A stretch of DNA of 64,000 nucleotides from JAGWRA01 sp963711505 (GTDB lineage Bacteria > Acidobacteriota > Vicinamibacteria > Vicinamibacterales > CAVVIG01): positions 1-64,000 of the forward strand of contig CAVQEJ010000004.1 of the NCBI GenBank assembly GCA_963711505.1. The letters run 5' to 3'. A program made the position numbers and the translations under genes. A model generated the notes under the pieces. That model had not been told where the DNA came from, ran no database searches, and worked only from the letters and a program-made list of their open reading frames with translations. Below, piece by piece: positions 9,181 to 17,900 of the stretch; within the stretch, counting starts at the first letter, position 1, and every line of letters starts with the position of its first letter.

Positions 9181-9872
9181 TCCGGACGAACTGATCTTCT
9201 GGCAACACGGCGTCTTCACACTCAACGCCACCATTGTGTTCACATGGGGGCTGATGCTCGTGCTGGTCGTGGGCTCCCGGCTCATCACGCGCAGTCTCTC
9301 GACCGGGTTGGCACGATCGCGCTGGCAGAATCTCCTGGAAATCATCGTCACCGGCATCGAAACGCAAATCGGCGAGGTGGGTCTCCGCGATCCGAAGAAG
9401 TACCTCGGCTTTCCTCGGCACGCTCTTTCTGTTCGTCGGCACGGCCAGCGTCGGCGCCATCATCCCCGGCTACACTCCGCCGACGGCCTCGCTGTCGACG
9501 ACCGTGGCGCTCGCGCTCTGCGTGTTCGTGGCGGTGCCGCTGTACGGCATCGAGGCCGACGGCCTGGGCGGCTACCTCCGCTCCTACCTGAAGCCGACCG
9601 TCCTCATGCTCCCGTTCAACATCATCAGTGAACTGTCGCGCACGCTGGCGCTGGCGGTGCGCCTGTTCGGCAACATGATGAGCGGTTCGATGATCGTCGC
9701 GATCCTGCTCACGATCACGCCGTTCATCTTTCCGGTCGTCATGACGATGCTCGGTCTGCTCACCGGCATGGTGCAGGCGTACATCTTCAGCATCCTGGCC
9801 GCCGTGTATATCGCGGCCGCCACGCGCGTGCGTGAGCCGAAGCCGGCGGCGACGCCGGCGCCCGCCACGTAA
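9170..9872 (+). CDS. atpB: N-type ATPase subunit a (one apparent frameshift)
   Basis: This is the stator a subunit of the membrane sector. The first ~82 codons (from MRLSPDELIFWQHG) and the remainder lie in different frames. Removing one T in the run at 9411-9413 restores a continuous ~233-residue protein. The essential stator arginine is in SRTLALAVRLFGNMMSG (about 9650-9680), and later helices include FPVVMTMLGLLTGMVQAY. The C-terminus has a short Pro/Ala tail, as on other subunits of this operon. The single shift in an otherwise perfect sequence looks like a sequencing error, because loss of subunit a would inactivate the whole complex. Confidence 0.88.
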
Positions 9873-9912
9873 GCAGGTCAACAGCACGATGCCCCAGTAC
9901 AAAGGACACGCC

Positions 9913-10194
9913 ATGGACAGCATGACCCTCATCGCCGTCGCCTCGATTGCCACCGCCGGGCTCACGACCGGCATCGGCTGCATGATGCCCGCGCTGGGCG
10001 AGGGGCGGGCGGTCGCGATGGCGCTGACCGCGCTGGCGCAGCAGCCCGACGCCTCCGCCACCATCACGCGGACCCTGTTCGTCGGGCTGGCGATGATCGA
10101 GTCGACGGCCATCTATTGTTTCGTGGTGTCGATGATTCTGGTGTTCGCCAATCCGTTCTGGAATCACGCCATCGCGCAAGCGATCGGAAAGTGA
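9913..10194 (+). CDS. atpE: N-type ATPase rotor subunit c
   Basis: This 93-residue hairpin protein forms the c-ring. Helix 2 carries the ion-binding Glu63 followed by Ser64, Thr65 and Tyr68 (MIESTAIYC), the arrangement seen in Na+-binding c subunits. Helix 1 carries an additional Glu30 (PALGEGRAV) where Na+-type rings have Gln. This double-carboxylate pattern is typical of N-type rings, at least one of which (Burkholderia pseudomallei) has been reported to be proton-specific, so the coupling ion cannot be read directly from it. The ATG at 9913 is chosen because AAAGGA lies at a proper distance; an ATG 24 bases upstream is in frame. Confidence 0.95.
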   Translation: MDSMTLIAVASIATAGLTTGIGCMMPALGEGRAVAMALTALAQQPDASATITRTLFVGLAMIESTAIYCFVVSMILVFANPFWNHAIAQAIGK

Positions 10195-10198
10195 CGCT

Positions 10199-11272
10199 GT
10201 GCTGATCGATTGGTTCACCGTCGGCGCGCAGGCGCTCAACTTCCTCATTCTCGTCTGGCTGCTGCGGCGGTTTCTGTACAAGCCCGTGCTCGACGCCGTC
10301 GACGCGCGCGAGAAGAAGATTGCCGACGAGCTCGCCGATGCCGCCGCCAGGAAGGCCGACGCCCAGAAGGACCGCGACGAGTTCCAGCGCAAGAACGAGG
10401 AGTTCGATCAGCAGCGCGCCGCCCTCCTGGCCAGGGCGACCGACGATGCGAATGCCGAACGCCAGCGGCTCCTGGGCGAGGCCCGCAAGGCGGCTGATGC
10501 GTTGCGCGCGAAGCAGCAGGAGGCGACGAGGAACGACGCGAAGAACCTCAATGAGGCGATCCGCCGCCGGACGCAGCAGGAAGTCTTCGCCATCGCGCGC
10601 AAGGCCCTGACCGATCTCGCCACCGTCAGCCTGGAAGAGCGCCTGGGCGAGGTCTTCACTCGCCGCCTGCGGCAGATGGATGACAAGGCGAAGGCCGCGC
10701 TCGGGCAGGCCCTCGAGGCCTCCGCGGATCCCGCGATCGTGCGCAGCGCATTCGACCTGCCTCCGGAGCAGCGCGCCGCGATTCAGAACGCGCTCAACGA
10801 AACGGTCTCGGCGGACGTGCGAGTCCGGTTCGAGACCGCGCCGGATCTGGTCGGCGGGATCGAGCTCACCACCAACGGGCAGAAGGTCTCGTGGAGCATC
10901 TCGGATTACCTCAGGTCGGTCGAAAAGGGCGTCGACGAACTGATGAACGAGCAGGAGAAGGCGGGCGCCAAGGCCGGGCCGGAACCTGAGACGCCGAAGC
11001 CCGAGGCGCCGACACCCGAGGCGCCCCGGCACCCGGCACCAGGAACCCATGAGTACCGCGCCTCACGACCTGGCGTCCGTCTTCGATCGCACGTTCGCGG
11101 GCATCAGTCAGGTGTGCGCCGGCTTCACGCCGCACCTGACGCCGCGCGAGGTCGGCGCGATCACCAGCGTGTCGACGGGCATTGCCAGGGTCTCCGGCCT
11201 CCCCAACGCCGGCTACGACGAGCTGCTCGCGTTTCCGGGCGGCGTCTTCGGCGTCGCCTTCAACGTGGATGA
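10199..11272 (+). CDS. atpF: N-type ATPase subunit b with delta-like C-terminal domain
   Basis: A GTG start gives one N-terminal membrane helix (GAQALNFLILVWLLRRFLY), a long charged coiled-coil (residues 35-170), then a delta-like domain (VRFETAPDLVGGIELTTNG, about 215-235). N-ATPase operons have no separate delta gene, so this b-delta arrangement supplies the peripheral stalk. The C-terminus is a Pro/Glu/Ala tail. The frame as given runs 224 bases into atpA. In the neighbouring frame a TGA at 11050-11052 overlaps the atpA ATG, so the native end is probably there and a one-base error in the proline-rich tail is likely. Confidence 0.85.
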   Translation: MLIDWFTVGAQALNFLILVWLLRRFLYKPVLDAVDAREKKIADELADAAARKADAQKDRDEFQRKNEEFDQQRAALLARATDDANAERQRLLGEARKAADALRAKQQEATRNDAKNLNEAIRRRTQQEVFAIARKALTDLATVSLEERLGEVFTRRLRQMDDKAKAALGQALEASADPAIVRSAFDLPPEQRAAIQNALNETVSADVRVRFETAPDLVGGIELTTNGQKVSWSISDYLRSVEKGVDELMNEQEKAGAKAGPEPETPKPEAPTPEAPRHPAPGTHEYRASRPGVRLRSHVRGHQSGVRRLHAAPDAARGRRDHQRVDGHCQGLRPPQRRLRRAARVSGRRLRRRLQRG

Positions 11273-12704
11273 AGAGGAGATCGGCGTCGTGTTGCTCGGC
11301 GACTGGTGGCATCTGCACGCCGGCGATGAAGTCGAGCGCACGGGCCGCGTGATGGACGTGGCGGTCGGCGACGTCCTGCTGGGACGCGTCATCGATCCGC
11401 TCGGTCAGCCGCTCGACGACCTCGGACCGGTGTCATCGACCGAGCGCCTGCCGATCGAACGTCCCGCGCGGCCCATCATGGACCGGGCGCCCGTCACGGT
11501 GCCGCTGGAGACCGGACTGAAGGTCCTCGATGCGCTGATTCCCATCGGGCGCGGCCAGCGCGAGTTGATTCTCGGCGACCGGCAGACGGGCAAGACCGCC
11601 ATTGCGATCGATACGATTCTCAACCAGCGCGGCCAGGACGTCGTCTGCGTCTATTGCGCGATCGGCCAGCGCGGGTCGGCAGTGGCGAAGGTGGTGGCCA
11701 GCCTCCGTGCGGCGCACGCGATGGCGTACACGGTCGTGATCGTGGCCGAGGGCAACGATCCGCCCGGGCTCGCCTACATCGCGCCGTACGCCGCGACCAG
11801 CATCGCCGAGCACTTCATGGAGGCGGGTCGCGACGTGCTGATCGTGTACGACGATCTCACGCATCACGCGCGCGCGTATCGCGAGCTGTCGCTCCTGCTC
11901 CGCCGGCCGCCCGGCCGCGAAGCGTTCCCGGGCGACATCTTCTATATCCACTCGCGAATGCTGGAACGGGCCACCCATCTCACCCCGGAACTCGGCGGCG
12001 GCTCACTCACCGCGCTGCCCATCATCGAGACCGAGGCGCAGGACATCTCGGCGTACATTCCCACGAATCTGATTTCGATCACCGATGGCCAGATCTACCT
12101 CTCGCCGTCGCTGTTCGAACTCGGCGTGCTCCCGGCGGTCGACGTCGCCAAGTCCGTGTCGCGCGTCGGCGGCAAGGCCCAGCGCGCGGCCTACCGCGCG
12201 GTCGCGGGCGACCTCAAGCTGGCCTACGCGCAGTTCGAGGAGCTGGAGACCTTCGCCCGGTTCGGCGCCCGCGTGGATGACGACACGCGCACGATCATCG
12301 CGCACGGACAACGCATTCGCGCCTGCCTCAAGCAGGCGGCATTCGCCCCGGTGCCGGTGCCCGCGCAGATCGCCATCCTGCTGGCGTTGACGGAGACGCT
12401 CTTCGACGCCGTGCCGCTCGACCAGATGGCCACAGCCGAGCGGGCCGTTCAGGAGGCGGCCGCGAAGATCCCGGCGGAGGTCTCCGGGCGTTTGACGACC
12501 GCCGACAAATTGAGCGACGCGGATCGCAAGACGATTGTCGACCTCGCCCGGGCGGCGCTGGCCCCCTTCCAGCCGAAGCCCAAGCCCGCATCGGAATCCC
12601 AGACCATCCCCACGCCCGGGCCCAAGGCCGGCCCGGGCGCTGTCCCGGCGGAGCCCACGCCGAAACCCGAGGCGAAGGCGACGCCGATGCCCGACACGAA
12701 GTGA
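11049..12704 (+). CDS. atpA: N-type ATPase subunit alpha
   Basis: This 551-residue alpha subunit has the non-catalytic P-loop GDRQTGKT (176-183), the conserved PIGRGQRELI lead-in, and the C-terminal helical domain. A Pro/Lys/Glu/Ala tail of ~45 residues parallels the tails on beta and b. The N-terminus (FDRTFAGISQVCAGFTPHL) diverges from housekeeping alpha subunits, as expected for N-type enzymes. The gene is followed 30 bases later by an hpf-like gene instead of directly by gamma. No frameshift was seen over the full length. Confidence 0.96.
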   Translation: MSTAPHDLASVFDRTFAGISQVCAGFTPHLTPREVGAITSVSTGIARVSGLPNAGYDELLAFPGGVFGVAFNVDEEEIGVVLLGDWWHLHAGDEVERTGRVMDVAVGDVLLGRVIDPLGQPLDDLGPVSSTERLPIERPARPIMDRAPVTVPLETGLKVLDALIPIGRGQRELILGDRQTGKTAIAIDTILNQRGQDVVCVYCAIGQRGSAVAKVVASLRAAHAMAYTVVIVAEGNDPPGLAYIAPYAATSIAEHFMEAGRDVLIVYDDLTHHARAYRELSLLLRRPPGREAFPGDIFYIHSRMLERATHLTPELGGGSLTALPIIETEAQDISAYIPTNLISITDGQIYLSPSLFELGVLPAVDVAKSVSRVGGKAQRAAYRAVAGDLKLAYAQFEELETFARFGARVDDDTRTIIAHGQRIRACLKQAAFAPVPVPAQIAILLALTETLFDAVPLDQMATAERAVQEAAAKIPAEVSGRLTTADKLSDADRKTIVDLARAALAPFQPKPKPASESQTIPTPGPKAGPGAVPAEPTPKPEAKATPMPDTK

Positions 12705-12734
12705 TGAGCCAGACCATGGCCACAGGAGAACATC

Positions 12735-13064
12735 ATGCAGGTTCAAGTCAATACCGACCACAACATCGCCGGTCACGAGGCGCTCGCCGCCAGGGTCAGA
12801 GGCGTCGTCGAGAACACGCTGAGCCGGTTCAGTGATCAGATCACACGCGTGGAAGTCCACTTGAGCGACGAGAACGGGGCGAAGCCGGGCCGAGGCGACA
12901 AGCGCTGCATGATGGAGGCCCGCCTCGAAGGCCGCCAGCCCATCGCGGTGACGCACGAGGCGGACACGTTGGACCAGGCCGTCGACGGTGCGGCCGAGAA
13001 GCTGAGTCGCGCGATCGACAGCCTGCTCGGGCGGGCGCACGACCACAGGGGGACGCGGGGCTGA
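12735..13064 (+). CDS. hpf: Ribosome hibernation promoting factor (HPF/RaiA family)
   Basis: This 109-residue protein has the beta-alpha-beta-beta-beta-alpha pattern of short HPF/YfiA proteins (RVEVHLSDENG; ITRVEV; helix DTLDQAVDGAAEKLSRAIDSLL). There is no C-terminal dimerisation domain. Family members bind the 30S decoding region and idle ribosomes in stationary phase or stress. An AGGAG lies six bases before the ATG. It is embedded between atpA and atpG on the same strand with small gaps, so it is probably co-transcribed with the N-ATPase. That would tie ribosome idling to expression of the alternative ATPase; the functional link is inference. Confidence 0.85.
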   Translation: MQVQVNTDHNIAGHEALAARVRGVVENTLSRFSDQITRVEVHLSDENGAKPGRGDKRCMMEARLEGRQPIAVTHEADTLDQAVDGAAEKLSRAIDSLLGRAHDHRGTRG

Positions 13065-13094
13065 CCCGCCCGGGTCGACCCCTGGAGTCGTACC

Positions 13095-13977
13095 ATGAGC
13101 AATTCCACGGCGAGCCTTCGCCGAAAGATCAGTCGCGCCGGCGATCTGCAATCCGTCGTGCGAACGATGAAGGGGCTGGCCGCCTCGAGCGTCGGCCAGT
13201 ACCTGCAAGCCGGTGCAGGCCCTGGCTGACTACGCTCGAACCGTCGAGTTGGGATTGAGCGCGTGTTTCCACGAAGGCCACCCGCCCTTGACCGCCGTGA
13301 AGGCGAAGGGACGCTCGAAGGCGGTCGTCATCGGCGCCGTGGTGTTCGGCTCCGACCAGGGACTCGTCGGCCAGTTCAACGATGTCGTGGCCGACTACGC
13401 GATCAAGACGCTGGCGGCGCTGCCCGGCGAGGCCCAGGCGTGGGCCGTTGGGGATCGCGTGCGCGCCCGCCTGGCCGAGGCGGGCCTGCCGCTCGTCGGG
13501 CTGTTCTCGCTGCCGGGCGCGGTCTCCGGAATCACCGCGCTGGTCGGAGAAATCCTCATCGAGACCGAGTCCCATCGCGACATGACCGAGCTCTACCTCA
13601 TCCATAGTCGACCCACGTCCGAATCGGGGTACACGCCCGTCAGTCAACGGCTGCTGCCGCTCGATGAGCGCTGGCACCGCGAGTTGGCCCGGCGTCCCTG
13701 GCCGACGAAGCAGATGCCGGAGGTCATGGGCGCCGGCGCGTCGGCCGTGCGTGCGCTCATTCGCGAATATCTCTTCGTCTCGCTCTTCCGGGCGTGCGCC
13801 GAATCGCTCGCGAGCGAAAACGCCAGCCGCCTGGCCGCCATGGAACGCGCCGACAAGAACATCGACGACCTGCTCGAGACGCTCCACGGCACATTCCACC
13901 GGGTGCGTCAGAGCAGCATCGATGAAGAACTGTTCGACGTCGTCTCGGGCTTCGAGGCGCTGATCGCGCCGCGATGA
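13095..13977 (+). CDS. atpG: N-type ATPase subunit gamma (one apparent frameshift)
   Basis: This is the central stalk subunit. It starts MSNSTASLRRKISRAGDLQSV and is in frame for ~39 codons. An extra C near 13216 then shifts the reading; removing it joins the main frame (VQALADYARTVELG...), giving ~293 residues. Typical gamma features are the N-terminal helix with MKGLAASSVGQY, the Rossmann-like GSDQGLVGQFN segment, and the C-terminal helix with SENASRLAAMERADKNID. It is the last gene of the operon; the right direct repeat begins ~85 bases after its stop. Confidence 0.88.
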
Positions 13978-14063
13978 ATCGGGCGCCGTGGCCGCCCGGG
14001 GCCTGCGAGCGCGACGAGCAGCGGCTCCAGGAACAGGAACTCGCGCGGTCGTCGAAACCGCGA

Positions 14064-14597
14064 TCAGAAGCTCAGGGTCAGGCCGCCGTAGGCCCGCCAG
14101 AAGCCGAGCCCGCCGCTCTTCTGCACCTTGAGGTACCGCACGTCGCCCCGGAAGCCGACGTGGTTCGTCAGGATGAATCGGGCGCCCCCGCCGGCGTTGA
14201 ACCCGAAATCGCTCGACGAGACGTTGCTCAGCAGTCCGGGCACACTCAGGTCGCGCTGCTGGCGGATCATCCCGGCGCCGATGGTGGCGTACGGGCGGAT
14301 CGGACCCACCGGCGCGCCGGCAAGGACGTTCGCCATCAGCGTCATCACGTGGCTGCTGGTCACGAGCGTGCCCTGGTTGAAGAAATTCGGCATATAGCCG
14401 AACTCACCCTCGAGACCGAAGATCCCGAACGCCATTCCGCCGACCGCGAGACCGTAGGCGGGCTCGCTCGACGGGGCGTCGCCGCCGAAGGTCGCGCCGA
14501 CGAACGGCGTCACGAACGTGTCCGCGCTGGCGGCCCCCGGCATCAGCATCCCGCCCAGTCCAATCACCATCAGCAGTCCGACCAGTCGTTTACCCAT
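14064..14597 (-). CDS. Outer-membrane beta-barrel protein
   Basis: This 177-residue protein has a clear signal peptide (MGKRLVGLLMVIGLGGMLMP, cleavage after ASA). Alternating amphipathic strands and glycine-rich turns follow (DTFVTPFVGATFGG, RPYATIGAGMI, GFRGDVRYLKV), and it ends in LTLSF with a terminal aromatic residue. These traits fit small OmpA/OmpW-like eight-stranded porin-type barrels. Specific function is unknown. It is convergent with the N-ATPase operon and is the intact paralogue of the decayed copy at 4834-5362. Confidence 0.75.
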   Translation of the reverse strand: MGKRLVGLLMVIGLGGMLMPGAASADTFVTPFVGATFGGDAPSSEPAYGLAVGGMAFGIFGLEGEFGYMPNFFNQGTLVTSSHVMTLMANVLAGAPVGPIRPYATIGAGMIRQQRDLSVPGLLSNVSSSDFGFNAGGGARFILTNHVGFRGDVRYLKVQKSGGLGFWRAYGGLTLSF

Positions 14598-14966
14598 GAG
14601 GATGTCTCCGTCTCGAAGATGTCGATGCCCCGATTCGTCGCCCGGCAGACCACATCCGGGTGACGGCGTTACGTCTCTGATGATGCTAGCTGACCGGAGC
14701 CCGCGAGCCTGTACCCGACGGCACACCCGTGACAACGATCGCGCTCATTCGAATATCCGTCGTGCTTCCCGCCAGACGCTCCAGCCCGCCAGCGCCATGA
14801 CGCCGAGTCCCACGACGACGTCGTGGTCCCGATGCGGCGGCAGCCGGCCCGGCCGGGCGGAACCGCGAACGGCGGCCGGAGCGCTGTGCAAAAGGAGACG
14901 GTGTCCGTGCCACGCGACGCGGGATCATAGACACCGGATGCGGCCTCCGGCCGATTCGGCTGACGC
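14598..14966. other. Intergenic stretch in the right repeat with SPW gene remnant
   Basis: No intact gene. Bases ~14749-14824 match the 3' end of the SPW gene at 5509 on the minus strand, cut off at the deletion junction. The segment from 14823 corresponds to the region upstream of the glucan synthase start. It probably contains divergent promoters for the beta-barrel gene (minus) and the glucan synthase (plus), but no clear -35/-10 pair was recognised. Confidence 0.5.
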
Positions 14967-17900
14967 ATGACACCTTTCCTCCAATGGGCATTTGGCGCTC
15001 CCGCCGCGTCGTTCGCGTCAGCCACCGACGAGCTGATTCGCAGCGAACTCTTCAGCATCGAGCGCCTCGAGCAGCACGCTGAGAGCCTGGCGGCTGCCCA
15101 GCGGGTCACCACCCGTCCCGGAAGAGGCCGGAATCTCGCCAGGCGGCTTCGCGACAACGGCCGGGTGCTCTTCGAGACGTATCGAGGCGTCGAGCAGGCG
15201 GTTCGCGAGGAACGGGCCATCACCCCGGCGGATGAATGGCTGCTCGACAACTTCCATGTCGCGCAGGAGCAGATTCATCAGGTCCGGGACGATCTGCCGC
15301 GCGGCTTCTATCGCGGGCTGCCGAAGCTGGCTGCGGGCCCGCTCGCAGGCTATCCGCGCGTGTTCGGACTCGCCTGGGCGCTGGTGGCCCATACCGACAG
15401 CCGGTTCGATCGGCAGATGCTGGTGCGGTTCGTGGGCGCCTATCAGCGCGTCCAGCCCCTGACGATCGGCGAGCTCTGGGCCGTGGCCATCACGCTGCGC
15501 ATCGTCCTCATCGAGAACCTGCGGCGCGCGGCGGCACAGCTCGCCAGCGGGAGGACCGCCTCGCTGGCCGCCGACCGCCTGGCCGATCAGATCCTCGGCG
15601 TGGGGGGCATGCGGCCGAAGCGCCGGACTCGGCGCTGCGCCGTCTGGACGACGTGCCCCTGCCGACCGCCTTCGTCGTGCGATTGCTGCAGCGCCTGCGC
15701 GATCAGGATCCGCGGGTGACGCCGGCGCTCGTCTGGTTGAACCAGCGCCTCGCGAGCCAGGAGACGACCGGCGACGAGATCGTCCGCGAGGAGCACCGGC
15801 GGCAGGGCGGGATGAACGTGACCGTCCGCAACGTGATCACGAGCATGCGGCTCATCTCCACCCTCGACTGGGCGGAGATCTTCGAGAGCGTCAGCCTCGT
15901 CGATGCCGCGCTGCGCGCCGACAGCCCGTTCGCCGACATGGACTTTCCCACGCGGGATCGCTATCGGCATGCGATCGAGGACCTGGCGAGGGGATCGGGA
16001 CTGTACGGAACTGGATGTGACGCGGCGCGCGATGGCCGCCGCGCGCCAGGCCGTGGAGTCGGCCGGGATCGGCACGACGCAGTCCGGCCGCCGGCAGGAC
16101 CCCGGCTATTACCTCATCGCCGACGGCCGGGAGGCCTTCGAGCAGGACCTCGGGTTTCGCGTCCCGGTCGCCGAGTGGCTGGTGCGCGCGATTACGCGGG
16201 CCGGCATCACCGGGTACGTCGCGGCGATTGCGTTCATCGTCGCGTTGGCGGTCGCCCTGCCGCTGCTCGCGCTGTCGGAATTCGGCTCCAGCGGCATCGT
16301 CGGGTTCGACGGATGGCCGCTCGTCCGGCTCACGCTCCTGGCCCTGCTCGCCCTGATCCCGGCATCGGAGCTGGCGGTCGCCGTCATCAACCGCGCCGTG
16401 ATGCACGACGTCCGCCCCAGGCCGCTCCCCGGGCTGGAGCTGCGCGACGGTGTGCCGGCCGCCCTGCGCACCCTGATCGTCGTGCCCACGTTCCTGGCCA
16501 CGCGCGCGACCGTCGATGAGCAGATCGAACGGCTGCAGATCCACTACCTGGCCAGTCAGGACGGCGACCTCCGCTTCGCCCTGTTGTCGGACTGGACGGA
16601 CGCCCCCACGGAGATGGCTCCCGGCGACGATGAGCTGCTGCACGCGGCGGCCGACGGCATCGCCCGATTGAACCGTCAGGTACGGCGGGGACTCGGACGG
16701 TCCACGGTTCCTGCTCCTGCACCGCCGGCGGATCTGGAACGAAGGGGAAGGCTGCTGGATCGGCTGGGAGCGCAAGCGGGGAAAGCTGCACGAGCTGAAT
16801 CGATGGCTGCGTGGCGCGACCGACACGACCTTCGTGCCCATCGGCGGCCAGGTCCCCGTGGCTCCCGCCGGCGTCCGCTACGTCATCACCCTGGACGCCG
16901 ACACGCGCCTGCCACGCAGTGCGGCCAGGCGTCTGGTCGGCAAGATGGCGCATCCGCTGAACCGCCCGCGGCTCGATCCCGTCCGAGGCCGGGTCGTCGA
17001 AGGGTACGCCGTCCTGCAGCCGCGCGTCACCCCTTCGCTGCCGTCGCGCCGGGCCGGGTCGCTCTTCCAGCGTGTGTTCACGAGTCCCAGCGGCCTGGAC
17101 CCGTACGCGTTCGCGGTCTCCGACGTGTACCAGGACCTGTTCGGTGAAGGCTCCTACACGGGGAAGGGCATCTACGACGTCGATGTGTTCGAAGCGGCGC
17201 TCGACCAGCGGATTCCCGAAAGCACCCTGCTCAGTCACGATCTGCTCGAGGGGATCTTCGCCCGCGCCGGCCTGGTGTCGGACGTCGAGGTCGTCGAAGA
17301 CTTTCCCGCACGCTACGACGTCGCCGCCGCCCGCCAGCATCGGTGGGCGCGCGGCGACTGGCAATTGCTGCCCTGGATTCTCGGCTACGGCCCGCAGACC
17401 GGCGGCGACCCGCACCGGCGCGCGATTCCGCTGATCGGCCGCTGGAAGATGCTCGACAACCTGCGCCGCACGCTGTCGGCGCCCGCCGTCTTTCTCGCGT
17501 TGCTGGTGGGATGGGCGCTGCCGCCGCCGGCGGCCGCCCTCTGGACCCTGTTCGTCGTGGCGACCCTGGCGATCCCCCCCGTGCTCCCCGCGATCACCGG
17601 CATCGTGCCGCGCCGCCTCGGCCTGTCGCAGCGGAGACACTGGCACGCGGTCGGCGCCGATGCCGTTCTCGCCCTGTCCCAGGTCGGCCTGCTGGTCACC
17701 CTGGTCGCACACCAGGCGTGGTTGATGAGCGATGCGATTGTCCGGACGCTGAGTCGTCTGTTCGTGCGGCGCCGACGACTGCTCGAATGGACGACCGCGG
17801 CGCAGGCGGAGGCGGGGATCCGGCTCGATGTACGAGGCTTCTACCGGTGGATGAGCGGCGGCGTGGCACTGGCCGGGGTGCGCCGCCCTCGTCGTGGCCC

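Larger units (their letters stand above)
14061..15221. repeat. Right direct repeat flanking the N-ATPase operon
   Basis: This segment matches 4831-5588 and then 6231-6633 directly joined, with the intervening ~640 bp of the left copy missing. The junction is near 14823 at a short GTCGT/TGGTCC overlap. It carries the intact beta-barrel gene, the 3' end of an SPW gene, and the upstream region plus first ~85 codons of the full cyclic glucan synthase. The 7.3-kb ATPase operon lies between the two copies. Confidence 0.85.

Noticed and set aside
12003..13208. Long minus-strand frame opposite atpA and hpf
   Set aside because: Shadow frame, with no ribosome site or recognisable domain.
4831..15221. 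Transposon bounded by insertion sequences
   Set aside because: The bracketing repeats are gene fragments, direct rather than inverted, and no transposase or integrase was found.
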